Assembly (NCBI RefSeq): GCF_027497495.1 | Contig: NZ_CP114205.1 | Location: forward strand, 1,550,001-1,614,000 | Length of the DNA stretch: 64,000 nt | Direction of reading: 5' to 3' | DNA from: Streptomyces tubercidicus | GTDB taxonomy: Bacteria > Actinomycetota > Actinomycetes > Streptomycetales > Streptomycetaceae | Shown here: positions 42,448 to 50,207 of the stretch, piece after piece | Numbering within the stretch: position 1 is the first letter of the stretch | How the letters are laid out: every line of letters begins with the position of its first letter | Made by a program: the position numbers and the translations under genes | The notes under the pieces: generated by a model | Database searches by the model: none | Seen by the model: the letters and a program-made list of their open reading frames with translations, nothing else | What the model was told of the DNA's origin: nothing

Positions 42448-42891
42448 CTAGCTCCCTCGGTATACGGAGTAGCCGAACGGGTTGAGCAGCAGCGGTACGT
42501 GATAGTGCTCGCCCGGCCGGACGGCAAAGGTGATTGCCACCTCCGGGAAGAACGCACCGCTGTCCCTTACGCGGGGGGCGTCCTGCTGTTCCTCGGCTTG
42601 CTGGTGTGCGGTGCGGTGTGCGCCGTGCTGGTCTGAAGCGCTGTGCTGGTCTGGAAAGAAGTACTCCTCGACGGCGAAGTCGAGGCGCACATGGGTGGTG
42701 CCGGCCGGCAGCTCCGGCAGGTCCTTGCAGCGTCCGTCCGCGTCGGTGGTGGACGCACCGTGGGCGGTCCAGGCGGCGTCGCGACCGGCGCGCACCGACA
42801 GCGTGAGGGCGACGCCCTCCGCGGGGCGGCCCACGCTGGTGTCCAGGATGTGGGTGGACACCGACGTAGGTGCGGCCGTCTCGCCACTCAT
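42448..42891 (-). CDS. uraH: 5-hydroxyisourate hydrolase (transthyretin-like)
   Basis: A 147-residue HIU hydrolase that converts the uricase product to OHCU. It has VSTHILDTSVGRPA with the first active-site histidine, the arginine and histidine in FAVRPGEHYHVPLLLNPFGYS, and the diagnostic C-terminal YRGS. Between residues about 81 and 112 there is an unusual insertion rich in His, Gln and Asp (two DQH units), at a loop normally only a few residues long; this brings the length above the family's 110-120. Its ATG overlaps the uraD stop by four bases. Confidence 0.95.
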   Translation of the reverse strand: MSGETAAPTSVSTHILDTSVGRPAEGVALTLSVRAGRDAAWTAHGASTTDADGRCKDLPELPAGTTHVRLDFAVEEYFFPDQHSASDQHGAHRTAHQQAEEQQDAPRVRDSGAFFPEVAITFAVRPGEHYHVPLLLNPFGYSVYRGS

Positions 42892-43439
42892 GCTGCGTCT
42901 CCTTCTCCGTGCTCCGCGATACGGGTCAGACGAATGCGGTTGATCTTGCCGAGTTCGGTACGAACGATCTCTCGTTCCTGTTCCGGCGTATTGCCGATCC
43001 GGAGACGAACGGCGTCCCGCATCTGCTCCCCGGTACGGCCGGAGGCGCAGATCAGAAAGACATGCCCGAACTTCTCCTGGTAGGCCAGGTTGAGTTCCAG
43101 CATCTCCGCCTTGAGCGCGTCGGAGGCGCCCGCCATGCCGCTCTGCTCCCGGCGCGAGGCCGGATCACCCGGCTTCGGCCGCCCGATGGGCGGATGCCCG
43201 GCCATCGCCTCGGCCAGGTCGTCCGCGGTCAGCTCCGCCATGGCGGCATCACTCGCGGCGAACAGCTCGTCGGCGCCGGCATAGGGCCGCCGGGCGAGCA
43301 TCCGCTCCCCCCACGCCCGGCTGGCACACACCTCGTGCAGCACGGCACGCGCCGTACCGTCCTCAGCGTTGTTGAACCGAATGAGCCCCGCCCGGGGCGC
43401 GGGGGCATCCCCCGCCGGGCGCGGTGAACTCGAAGACAC
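42888..43439 (-). CDS. uraD: OHCU decarboxylase
   Basis: A 183-residue enzyme that decarboxylates 2-oxo-4-hydroxy-4-carboxy-5-ureidoimidazoline to S-allantoin. Family motifs are LAEAMAGHPPIGRP (active-site histidine) and YQEKFGHVFLICASGRTGEQM, followed by the arginine-rich C-terminal helix. GTG 43439 is preferred because GGAGG lies six bases upstream; an in-frame ATG at 43514 would overlap the TCAACA palindrome. It is the first gene of the uraD-uraH-pucL-deaminase operon. Confidence 0.93.
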   Translation of the reverse strand: MSSSSPRPAGDAPAPRAGLIRFNNAEDGTARAVLHEVCASRAWGERMLARRPYAGADELFAASDAAMAELTADDLAEAMAGHPPIGRPKPGDPASRREQSGMAGASDALKAEMLELNLAYQEKFGHVFLICASGRTGEQMRDAVRLRIGNTPEQEREIVRTELGKINRIRLTRIAEHGEGDAA

Positions 43440-43515
43440 GGGAAGCCTCCGTGGCCTGATGGTGCTGGACAGCTCTGCTTGGCTGGAAACAGCTAAGACC
43501 CCCGGCAACATCACG

Positions 43516-43530
43516 TCAACACTTTGTTGA
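43516..43530. promoter_or_regulatory. TCAACA-CTT-TGTTGA palindrome upstream of uraD
   Basis: A perfect 6-base inverted repeat with 3-base centre, flanked by AA on the right. It is 77 bases upstream of the uraD GTG and shares its core with sites upstream of allB (23816) and catalase (46366). Candidate operator for the urate operon. Confidence 0.65.
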
Positions 43531-43656
43531 AAACTCGGCGACGCGAAGGCCGCTGGATGGTGCGGCGGGAGGGGGCTCCGGCAACAGGGGCGCCAATCGG
43601 CCAGCCGGTCCGGGAATCGTGGGACGGCCGGCCTCGTGGACGAGCCGGCCGCCCGC

Positions 43657-44055
43657 TTACTCGCCTTCCACCTGCGGCTTTGCGTCGCGGGACGCGTTCT
43701 CGCGGTTCAGGTAGTTGTACACGGTGAAGCGGCTCACTCCGAGTGCGCCGGCGACCGTTTCCACGCCGTGGCGGACGGAGAAGGCGCCGCGGGACTCCAG
43801 GATGCGTACGACGGACTGCTTGGTTTTGCGGTCCAGGTCCGCCAGGGGTACGCCGTGGCGGCGCTGGAGTTCGGCGAGGATGTGGTCGAGGGAGTCGGAG
43901 AGGTGCGGGAGACGTACGGCTACGCGGTCCTGACCCTCCCAGGTCAGGACGACATCGTCACCCTCGGCCAGGTCCGGGGCGACCATCTGGCCGCCCATCG
44001 CGTCGATCAGCGGCTTGACCGCCTGGACGAAGGGGTGGTCGGCGGGGTTCGTCAT
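43657..44055 (-). CDS. HTH regulator with TyrR/YheO-like C-terminal DNA-binding domain
   Basis: A 132-residue protein. Residues about 1-78 form an unassigned domain; residues about 79-125 (LADLDRKTKQSVVRILESRGAFSVRHGVETVAGALGVSRFTVYNYL in outline) are an HTH_22-type domain as in YheO/DauR proteins, which usually sits after a PAS-like sensor. It should be a DNA-binding regulator. It lies just upstream of uraD on the same strand and overlaps the upstream small gene by four bases, so it may control the urate genes through the TCAACA palindromes. That link is inference. Confidence 0.8.
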   Translation of the reverse strand: MTNPADHPFVQAVKPLIDAMGGQMVAPDLAEGDDVVLTWEGQDRVAVRLPHLSDSLDHILAELQRRHGVPLADLDRKTKQSVVRILESRGAFSVRHGVETVAGALGVSRFTVYNYLNRENASRDAKPQVEGE

Positions 44056-44330
44056 GTCGCGTCCCCCTCGTCCTGCGCGGCCTCGCCGATCACGTTGACC
44101 TGCAGGGAGACGCGGGTGGCGCCCGCTTGCAGGGATTCGCGCAGCAGCGCGGTCACCGCGCCCAGCACCTGGTCGGCGTCGCCCTCTGCCGTATTGCCGA
44201 ACGGGCCGACGTCTACGGCGTCCAGCTCGGCGCCCGTGACGACCTCCCGTGCCACCACCGCATGCGCCGGCGCCTCGTCCAGGTCGAACGGCTCCGTCGT
44301 GAACTCCACTCTCAATCGCACGCCGCTCAA
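44052..44330 (-). CDS. Small protein resembling the MTH1187/YkoF thiamine-binding fold
   Basis: A 92-residue protein whose second half, DVGPFGNTAEGDADQVLGAVTALLRESLQAGATRVSLQVNVI in outline, matches the layout of MTH1187/YqgV-type proteins (strand with PxGT/N, EGD, a long helix, then a ...GA.RV strand). Those bind thiamine-like small molecules as oligomers. Here it may be a ligand sensor for the HTH protein whose gene it overlaps by four bases (ATGA). No homologue is known to me by name; the fold call is tentative. Confidence 0.55.
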   Translation of the reverse strand: MSGVRLRVEFTTEPFDLDEAPAHAVVAREVVTGAELDAVDVGPFGNTAEGDADQVLGAVTALLRESLQAGATRVSLQVNVIGEAAQDEGDAT

Positions 44331-44405
44331 CCTACGCGCGGTTCGGCCCGGCCACCAGAAATTGCCCCGGGGGCCTCTTGACAGCCTCCGAGCGCGCCAG
44401 GCAGG

Positions 44406-44442
44406 GTTCCATTAAGCAGAAACATAGTTCCACTATACGGAA
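44406..44442. promoter_or_regulatory. Two tandem TTCC-N7-GGAA-type elements upstream of hyi
   Basis: GTTCCACTATACGGAA (44427-44442) reads TTCCGTATAGTGGAAC on the minus strand; GTTCCATTAAGCAGAA (44406-44421) is a second copy exactly 21 bases away, two helical turns. Related elements occur upstream of aceB and in the allB-allR gap. The proximal copy ends 13 bases before the hyi ATG and overlaps the RBS region, ideal for repression. Best candidate for the AllR motif. Confidence 0.6.
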
Positions 44443-44455
44443 GGGCGCCGCGGTT

Positions 44456-45298
44456 ATGGGTTTCCCGGACACTCGCTTCAACGTCAATCTGTCGATCCTG
44501 TTCACCGAGCTTCCGCTGCTGGAGCGGCCGGCGGCCGCGCGGGCGGCGGGGTTCACCGCGGTGGAGCTGTGGTGGCCGTGGGTGGACGCCCCGGTGCCGG
44601 AGCAGGCGGAGCTGGACGCACTGCGCGATGCGCTCAACGACGCGGGGACGCGGCTGGTGGGGCTGAACTTCTACGCCGGACAGCTGCCGGGGCCGGACCG
44701 TGGCGCGCTGTCGATTCCGGGGGAGGAGTCGGCGAGGTTCCGGGCCAATGTGCCGGTGGCGGTGGAGTTCGCCCGCTCACTGGGGTGCGCGAGCTTCAAC
44801 GCGCTGTACGGCAACTGCGTCGAGGGCGTGGACCCGGCCGAGCAGGACCGGCTGGCGCTGGAGAACCTCGCGTTCGCCGCGCGGGCCGTGGCGGAGGCGG
44901 ACGGCACTCTGCTGATCGAGGCGCTCAACGCCCCCGAGTCGCCGCACTGCCCGATCGTCTCGGCGCCGAAGGCGATCGAGGTCGTGGACACGGTGAACGC
45001 GGCGACGGGCCTGGACAACGCCCGCTTCCTGATGGACCTCTACCACCTGTCGATGAACGGTGAGGACCTGGACGAGGTCATCGACCGCTACACCCCCAAG
45101 ACCGCGCATGTGCAGATCGCCGACAACCCCGGCCGCGGCGCCCCCGGTACCGGCGACCTCGACCTCGCCGGGCTGCTCGACCGCCTCGCCAAGGCCGGTT
45201 ACGACGGCTGGACCGGCCTGGAGTACAAGCCCGGCGACCGCCCCAGCGCCGAGACCTTCGGCTGGCTCCCGGCCGACCGGCGCGGCGCCCGCTTCTGA
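44456..45298 (+). CDS. hyi: Hydroxypyruvate isomerase
   Basis: A 280-residue TIM-barrel isomerase interconverting hydroxypyruvate and tartronate semialdehyde. It has FNVNLSILFTELPLLERPAAARAAGF, ELWWPW, LIEALN with the metal-binding glutamate, and the diagnostic HVQIADNPGRGAPGTGDLD followed by GLEYKP. ATG 44456 has GGAAGGG about ten bases upstream; the frame is open to 44378 but contains the operators. It is followed by glxR after 30 bases. Glyoxylate carboligase, the usual third partner, is not in the window. Confidence 0.93.
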   Translation: MGFPDTRFNVNLSILFTELPLLERPAAARAAGFTAVELWWPWVDAPVPEQAELDALRDALNDAGTRLVGLNFYAGQLPGPDRGALSIPGEESARFRANVPVAVEFARSLGCASFNALYGNCVEGVDPAEQDRLALENLAFAARAVAEADGTLLIEALNAPESPHCPIVSAPKAIEVVDTVNAATGLDNARFLMDLYHLSMNGEDLDEVIDRYTPKTAHVQIADNPGRGAPGTGDLDLAGLLDRLAKAGYDGWTGLEYKPGDRPSAETFGWLPADRRGARF

Positions 45299-45328
45299 CA
45301 CGTCGTAAGCGCTTCGAAAGAGATACCG

Positions 45329-46228
45329 ATGAGCAATCTTCCCAAGGTCGCGTGGATCGGGCTGGGCATCATGGGTTCGCCCATGGCCGAGAACCTGATC
45401 AAGGCCGGCTACCCGGTGACCGGTTACACCCTGGAGGCCGACAAACTGGAGCGGCTGGCCAACAGCGGCGGGAGTGTGGCCGGCTCGGTCGCCGAGGCGG
45501 TCCGCGACGCCGACGTCATCATCACCATGGTCCCGGCCTCCCCGCAGGTCGAGGCCATCGCCTACGGCCCCGACGGCATCCTGGCCCACGCCCGGCGCGG
45601 CGCACTGCTGATCGACATGTCCTCGATCACCCCGCAGACCTCCATCGACCTCGCCCACGCCGCCGCCGACAAGGGCCTCCGCGTCCTGGACGCCCCGGTC
45701 TCCGGCGGCGAGGCCGGGGCGATCGAGGCGGTGCTGTCCATCATGGTCGGCGGGGAGCAGGCCGACTTCGACGCCGCCCGCCCGCTGCTGGAGGCGCTCG
45801 GCAAGACGATCGTGCGCTGCGGGCCGCACGGCTCGGGCCAGACGGTCAAGGCCGCCAACCAGCTCATCGTCGCCGTCAACATCCAGGCCTGCGCCGAAGC
45901 CGTCGTCTTCCTGGAGAAGTCCGGCGTCGACCTGAGCGCCGCCCTCGATGTCCTGGGCGGCGGGCTGGCCGGCTCCACCGTCCTGGCCCGCAAGAAGGAC
46001 AACTTCACCACCCGCGACTTCCGCCCCGGCTTCCGCATCGACCTCCACCACAAGGACATGGGCATCGTCACCGACGCCGCCCGCACCGTCGGCGCCACCC
46101 TCCCCGTCGGCAGCCTCGTCGCCCAACTCATCGCCGCCCTCCGCGCACAAGGCGACGGCGGCCTCGACCACTCCGCCCTCCTGCGCGGCGTCGAACGCCT
46201 CTCCGGAGACCACACCAGCACCGCCTGA
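45329..46228 (+). CDS. glxR: 2-hydroxy-3-oxopropionate (tartronate semialdehyde) reductase
   Basis: A 299-residue beta-hydroxyacid dehydrogenase producing D-glycerate from tartronate semialdehyde with NAD(P)H. N-terminal Rossmann motif IGLGIMGSPMAENLIKAGY, substrate loop VSGGEAGA, catalytic-lysine region GSGQTVKAANQ, and the C-terminal KDMGIVTDAA segment identify it. It is cotranscribed with hyi. Together they channel glyoxylate-derived C3 units to glycerate. Confidence 0.93.
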   Translation: MSNLPKVAWIGLGIMGSPMAENLIKAGYPVTGYTLEADKLERLANSGGSVAGSVAEAVRDADVIITMVPASPQVEAIAYGPDGILAHARRGALLIDMSSITPQTSIDLAHAAADKGLRVLDAPVSGGEAGAIEAVLSIMVGGEQADFDAARPLLEALGKTIVRCGPHGSGQTVKAANQLIVAVNIQACAEAVVFLEKSGVDLSAALDVLGGGLAGSTVLARKKDNFTTRDFRPGFRIDLHHKDMGIVTDAARTVGATLPVGSLVAQLIAALRAQGDGGLDHSALLRGVERLSGDHTSTA

Positions 46229-46365
46229 AGCCTCTCCGGGCACCCCACCGGGCCGCCCGGACGCTTCCCACCCGCTTCCGGGCGGTGGCCGCGCCGACAC
46301 TTGTCCTGTCGCGCCCAGGTGCGGCCGCCGTCCGGAACACCTCTGCATGCCCCCTCAGGTTTGTT

Positions 46366-46380
46366 TCAACAAACTGTTGA
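46366..46380. promoter_or_regulatory. TCAACA-AAC-TGTTGA palindrome upstream of catalase
   Basis: A perfect 6-base inverted repeat, 73 bases upstream of the catalase ATG. Its left half and spacer equal those of the degenerate aceB copy (26907), and the core is shared with the allB and uraD sites. It suggests that catalase is co-regulated with uricase. Confidence 0.65.
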
Positions 46381-46453
46381 CGTCTGGTCGGAGCGCTTCC
46401 TACGCTCCCGACATGCGGAAGCCCACTTCCGCGCTCTCGTACGGAAGGTCACC

Positions 46454-47926
46454 ATGTCGAAGCCCACGCTGACGGCGCGCTTTCTCACTACGGAGGCAGG
46501 CGCCCCCGTCGCCGACAACCAGAACTCCGCCACCGCCGGCGTCGGCGGCCCGATCGTCCTCCAGGACCAGCACCTGCTGGAGAAGCTCGCCCGCTTCAAC
46601 CGCGAGCGCATCCCGGAGCGCGTGGTGCACGCCCGTGGGTCCGCGGCGTACGGCTACTTCGAGGTGACCGATGACGTCACCGGCTTCACCCGCGCCGACT
46701 TCCTCAACACCGTCGGCAAGCGCACCGAGACGTTCATCCGCTTCTCGACCGTCGCCGACAGCCTCGGCGGCCCGGACGCGGCCCGTGACCCGCGTGGCTT
46801 CGCCCTGAAGTTCTACACCGAGGAGGGCAATTACGACCTCGTCGGCAACAACACCCCGGTGTTCTTCATCAAGGACCCCATCAAGTTCCCCGACTTCATC
46901 CACTCGCAGAAGCGCGACCCCTTCACGGGCAAGCAGGAGCCGGACAACGTCTGGGACTTCTGGGCCCACTCCCCCGAGGCCACCCACCAGGTCACCTGGC
47001 TGATGGGCGACCGCGGCATCCCGGCCTCCTACCGCCATATGAACGGCTACGGCTCGCACACCTACCAGTGGACGAACGCCGAGGGCGCGGCCTTCTTCGT
47101 CAAGTACCACTTCAAGACCAACCAGGGCATCCGCTGCCTGGACGCCGAGCAGGGCGCCGCGCTGTCCGGCACCGACCCGAACAGCCACCAGACCGACCTG
47201 CTCCAGTCCATCGAGCGGGGCGTCTACCCCTCCTGGACGCTGTATGTGCAGATCATGCCGGCGGCCGAGGCGGCGAACTACCGCTTCAACCCGTTCGACC
47301 TGACGAAGGTTTGGCCGCACAGCGACTACCCGTTGCAGCGCGTGGGCCGGCTGGTCCTGGACCGCAACCCCGACAATGTCTTCGCCGAGGTCGAGCAGTC
47401 CGCGTTCTCCCCGAACAACTTCGTGCCGGGCATCGGCCCGTCCCCGGACAAGATGCTCCAGGGCCGGCTCTTCGCCTACGCCGACGCACACCGCTACCGC
47501 CTGGGCGTCAACCACACCCAGCTGCCGGTGAACGCCCCCAAGGCCACCACGGCCGAGAACTACGGCCGCGACGGTCTGATGGCGACCAACGGCTACGACC
47601 GGTACGCCAAGAACTACGAGCCCAACTCCTACAGCGGCCCGGTGCAGACCGACCGGCCGCTGTCCGCGCCCCTCGCCGTCTCCGGCCACGTCGGCACCCA
47701 TGAGGCCCCCGCGCACACCAAGGACGACGACTTCTTCCAGGCCGGTGAGCTCTACCGGCTGATGTCCGAGGACGAGAAGAAGCGGCTGGTGAACAACATC
47801 GCCGGTGGTCTCTCCCAGGTCAGCCGCGACGATGTGATCGAGAAGAACCTCGCCCACTTCCACGCCGCCGACCCCGACTACGGCAAGCGCGTCGAGGTCA
47901 GGGTCCGCGAACTGCGCGAGGACTGA
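46454..47926 (+). CDS. Monofunctional haem catalase (small-subunit, clade 3)
   Basis: A 490-residue catalase destroying H2O2. Active-site His59 lies in [12 protein letters not shown], the asparagine at 132-133 in [10 protein letters not shown], and the proximal haem tyrosine Y342 in [14 protein letters not shown]. Length fits the small-subunit class. ATG 46454 follows GGAAGGTC; an earlier in-frame start at 46301 would cover the palindrome. Position after the uric acid and glyoxylate genes and the shared operator indicate it removes peroxide made by urate oxidase. Confidence 0.96.
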   Translation: MSKPTLTARFLTTEAGAPVADNQNSATAGVGGPIVLQDQHLLEKLARFNRERIPERVVHARGSAAYGYFEVTDDVTGFTRADFLNTVGKRTETFIRFSTVADSLGGPDAARDPRGFALKFYTEEGNYDLVGNNTPVFFIKDPIKFPDFIHSQKRDPFTGKQEPDNVWDFWAHSPEATHQVTWLMGDRGIPASYRHMNGYGSHTYQWTNAEGAAFFVKYHFKTNQGIRCLDAEQGAALSGTDPNSHQTDLLQSIERGVYPSWTLYVQIMPAAEAANYRFNPFDLTKVWPHSDYPLQRVGRLVLDRNPDNVFAEVEQSAFSPNNFVPGIGPSPDKMLQGRLFAYADAHRYRLGVNHTQLPVNAPKATTAENYGRDGLMATNGYDRYAKNYEPNSYSGPVQTDRPLSAPLAVSGHVGTHEAPAHTKDDDFFQAGELYRLMSEDEKKRLVNNIAGGLSQVSRDDVIEKNLAHFHAADPDYGKRVEVRVRELRED

Positions 47927-48249
47927 CGGGAGGTCAGTTACTCGTGCGTCCGTACCGGCGGCCCGTTGAGGGGTGGCCTGCCGGTACGGAGTGGGAGCGC
48001 GAGCTCCGCGGCATACGGGAGCACCCAGTGCGGTGGCAGCGCTCGCCCGGCAGGAAGGGCGAGCCCGCTCCCCCGCCGCGGAGCCCGCCTCCCCCCACCC
48101 CACGTCTCCGTCCGGCGGTGCGATGTCCGTCGCGCCCGATTGCCTGGCACTCTCCGCCGCAATTCGGCCCCCGGCGACCGGATTTGGGGGGACCATGGGG
48201 GCAGCAGCAGATCCGACCTGTCTGCCGCCCGACCTGCCAGGAGTCGACC
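47927..48249. other. Gene-free region after catalase
   Basis: This 323-base gap contains the strong hairpin at 47949-47990 and, further right, a somewhat less GC-biased stretch (about 48150-48245) that probably holds the promoter for the zinc-ribbon protein gene. Confidence 0.4.
47949..47990 (+). terminator. Catalase transcription terminator hairpin
   Basis: TCCGTACCGGC (47949-47959) pairs perfectly with GCCGGTACGGA (47980-47990); the 20-base loop itself contains GGCC at both ends and can extend the stem. It lies 22 bases after the catalase stop. Confidence 0.6.
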
Positions 48250-49011
48250 ATGGCCGACAGCGTGCCGGTGCGGTGCCCCACGTGCCGCCGCGAGAACGCC
48301 TTCACCCCGCCCACCTTCCCGTGCGCCTGCGGTGCCCCGCTCACCCTGCCCGTGCTACGCGGCGGCGTGCCCGTCGAGATACTCCACCGCACCTGGCAGG
48401 CGTCCTGGGTGGAGGTGCGCTGTGAGGTCTGCGGACGGCAGGACGAGTGGCCGGCGCCGGAGTCCGGCTGTGCCTGCGGCACGGTCGTCCGGGTCCCCGT
48501 CGCCCCGGCGCCCACTCCGCCACCGCCGAACTTCCCGTCCCCCGGGCTGCCCGGACCGCCCCGACCAACCGCGCCGAAGCCCGCCGCGCCACCCGCCGCC
48601 GGCCCTCCGGGCGCCGTACCGCGTCCCGCGTTCCGCCCGGTCACGATCCGTACGGCCCGCGACTGCGTCACCGCCGCCGAGCAGTATCTGAAGTGGCTGG
48701 GCTACGCCGATGTCGCACGGACCAAGGAGCGCACCGCCTCCGGGGTGGACCTGCGCGGCACGGGCGTGGTCGCCCAGGTCGACCCGACCACCCACGCCAC
48801 CAAGCTGCGCGAGATCGAGTGCATCTGGCTCAACGGCCTCAACGACTCCGCGATAGCGGTCTTCTTCTCCCTCGCCGGCTACGCCCGCGACGCCCGCGCC
48901 CGCGCCGACGACCTGCACCTCCCGCTGTTCGTCATGGACCTCACGGGCACCCCGCAACCGGTCAACGACCCGGCCGACGAACTGATCAAGTACGGCGCGG
49001 CGGGACGGTGA
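48250..49011 (+). CDS. Zinc-ribbon protein with a degenerate restriction-endonuclease-like domain
   Basis: A 253-residue protein with three parts: two short cysteine-rich ribbons (C9, C12, C25, C27 and C58, C61, C74, C76), a proline-rich linker (about 84-130), and a C-terminal domain (about 131-253) resembling Mrr-type PD-(D/E)xK nucleases: helix with AAEQYLKWLGYADV, D167 in SGVDLRG, then VAQV. The usual catalytic QxK is Q176-V-D178 here, so the lysine is missing and activity is doubtful. It may bind nucleic acid. ATG 48250 follows AGGAG. The function is not known. Confidence 0.65.
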   Translation: MADSVPVRCPTCRRENAFTPPTFPCACGAPLTLPVLRGGVPVEILHRTWQASWVEVRCEVCGRQDEWPAPESGCACGTVVRVPVAPAPTPPPPNFPSPGLPGPPRPTAPKPAAPPAAGPPGAVPRPAFRPVTIRTARDCVTAAEQYLKWLGYADVARTKERTASGVDLRGTGVVAQVDPTTHATKLREIECIWLNGLNDSAIAVFFSLAGYARDARARADDLHLPLFVMDLTGTPQPVNDPADELIKYGAAGR

Positions 49012-49078
49012 CCGGACCGTCCGGGACCGGCCCCGGAACTCGCTCGCCCGCCCCGTCGGAACCGGCGACACTGGTCTC

Positions 49079-49621
49079 GTGATCATCCAGGTGCCCACCC
49101 TCGGCGAACTGCCCACCCTGCGCGCCATCGAGCGGGCCGCCGGAGAGCCCTTCCGCGCACTCGGCATGACCTCGGTCGCCGACGACGAGCCGCCGTCACT
49201 GGAGCAGTTGACCGAGTTCCAGCGGACGGGACGGGCACTGGCCGCGTACGAGGAAGCGGGGCCGGGAGGCGGCGGCCACGGCCCGGTGGGCTATCTGCTC
49301 TGGGAGCCGGTCGACGGCCGCACCCATATCGAGCAGGTGTCGGTCCACCCGGACCAGGCCCATCGCGGTATCGGCCGGGCCCTCATCGACCGGGCGGAGC
49401 GTGACGGCGGCCCGGCCGCACTGACCCTGACCACCTTCGCCGAAGTGCCGTGGAACGCCCCGTATTACGCCCGGATCGGCTTCCGTATCCTCCCCGGGGC
49501 CGAACTCACCCCGGGGCTACGGGCGATCCGCGCCCAGGAGGCGGCCCTGGGGCTGGACCGCTGGCCGCGCGTGGTGATGCGCCGGGAGCCGGGCCCGGGG
49601 TCCGGCCGGCCCTCGCCGTGA
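49079..49621 (+). CDS. GNAT family N-acetyltransferase
   Basis: A 180-residue GNAT protein. The acetyl-CoA loop is in VSVHPDQAHRGIGRALIDRAE (motif A, R/Q-x-x-G-x-G/A), preceded by strand 4 and followed by NAPYYARIGFRILPG near motif B. The acceptor is unknown. It starts at GTG 49079, with a weak RBS, 67 bases after the previous gene and 155 bases before the WXG100 gene. Confidence 0.88.
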   Translation: MIIQVPTLGELPTLRAIERAAGEPFRALGMTSVADDEPPSLEQLTEFQRTGRALAAYEEAGPGGGGHGPVGYLLWEPVDGRTHIEQVSVHPDQAHRGIGRALIDRAERDGGPAALTLTTFAEVPWNAPYYARIGFRILPGAELTPGLRAIRAQEAALGLDRWPRVVMRREPGPGSGRPSP

Positions 49622-49776
49622 CGCTTGCCAAGTCCTCACACCGGGCCGGTGCCTCGCGGACCCGCCACGCGCCACACCGTTACGATGATCTTCGCTCCGG
49701 CGGCATGTCAGGGACCTGCCGCCCTTCGGCGTGCCACGCCAGGTGCGGACTGCACACCACGAACACAGGGGGATCG

Positions 49777-50148
49777 ATGGCCGGCCACTCCGGATTCCAC
49801 GTCCAAAAGGGCGGCATGGAGGCCGAGGCGAAGAAGCTCGACTCGGCCGGCGACGACACCGGTGACATCAAGTCCGGCATCAGCGACGCGGTCAGCTACG
49901 ACAACGACATCCTCGGCGGCTCCGATTCCGGCCCCGCCTACCGGTCGTTCTCCACCGCCTGGCAGAACGAGGCGAAGACGCTCGAAAGCGCGCTCCACGA
50001 ACTCGCCGACAAAGTCCGCGCCTCCCAGGGCAATTACGACCAGACCGACCGCGAAGTGATCTCCGAGGTCGGCTCGGCGGCAGGCGCCGGAGGTTCCCAG
50101 GTGTACACCCGGCCTGCCGCAGTGACCGACCCGTCTCCCTTCGGCTGA
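49777..50148 (+). CDS. WXG100-family-like type VII secretion protein with YxxxD motif
   Basis: A 123-residue helical-hairpin protein. Helix 1 (about 10-45) and helix 2 (about 58-100) flank a turn at SGPAYRSFSTAW; the tryptophan W62 is kept, but the G of WxG is replaced (WQN). After helix 2 the segment Y88-DQT-D92 fits the YxxxD/E export signal of ESX/type VII substrates. No Sec signal is present. AGGGGGA precedes the ATG. Its place 59 bases before the WxG-containing peptidase gene suggests a heterodimeric export partner. No ESX machinery is in the window; it would be supplied elsewhere in the genome. Confidence 0.8.
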   Translation: MAGHSGFHVQKGGMEAEAKKLDSAGDDTGDIKSGISDAVSYDNDILGGSDSGPAYRSFSTAWQNEAKTLESALHELADKVRASQGNYDQTDREVISEVGSAAGAGGSQVYTRPAAVTDPSPFG

Positions 50149-50207
50149 GTCCGGCCCGCGCTTTCCGCCCCACGACCGCATCGCACACAAAGGCCTTTCC
50201 ACACTCG

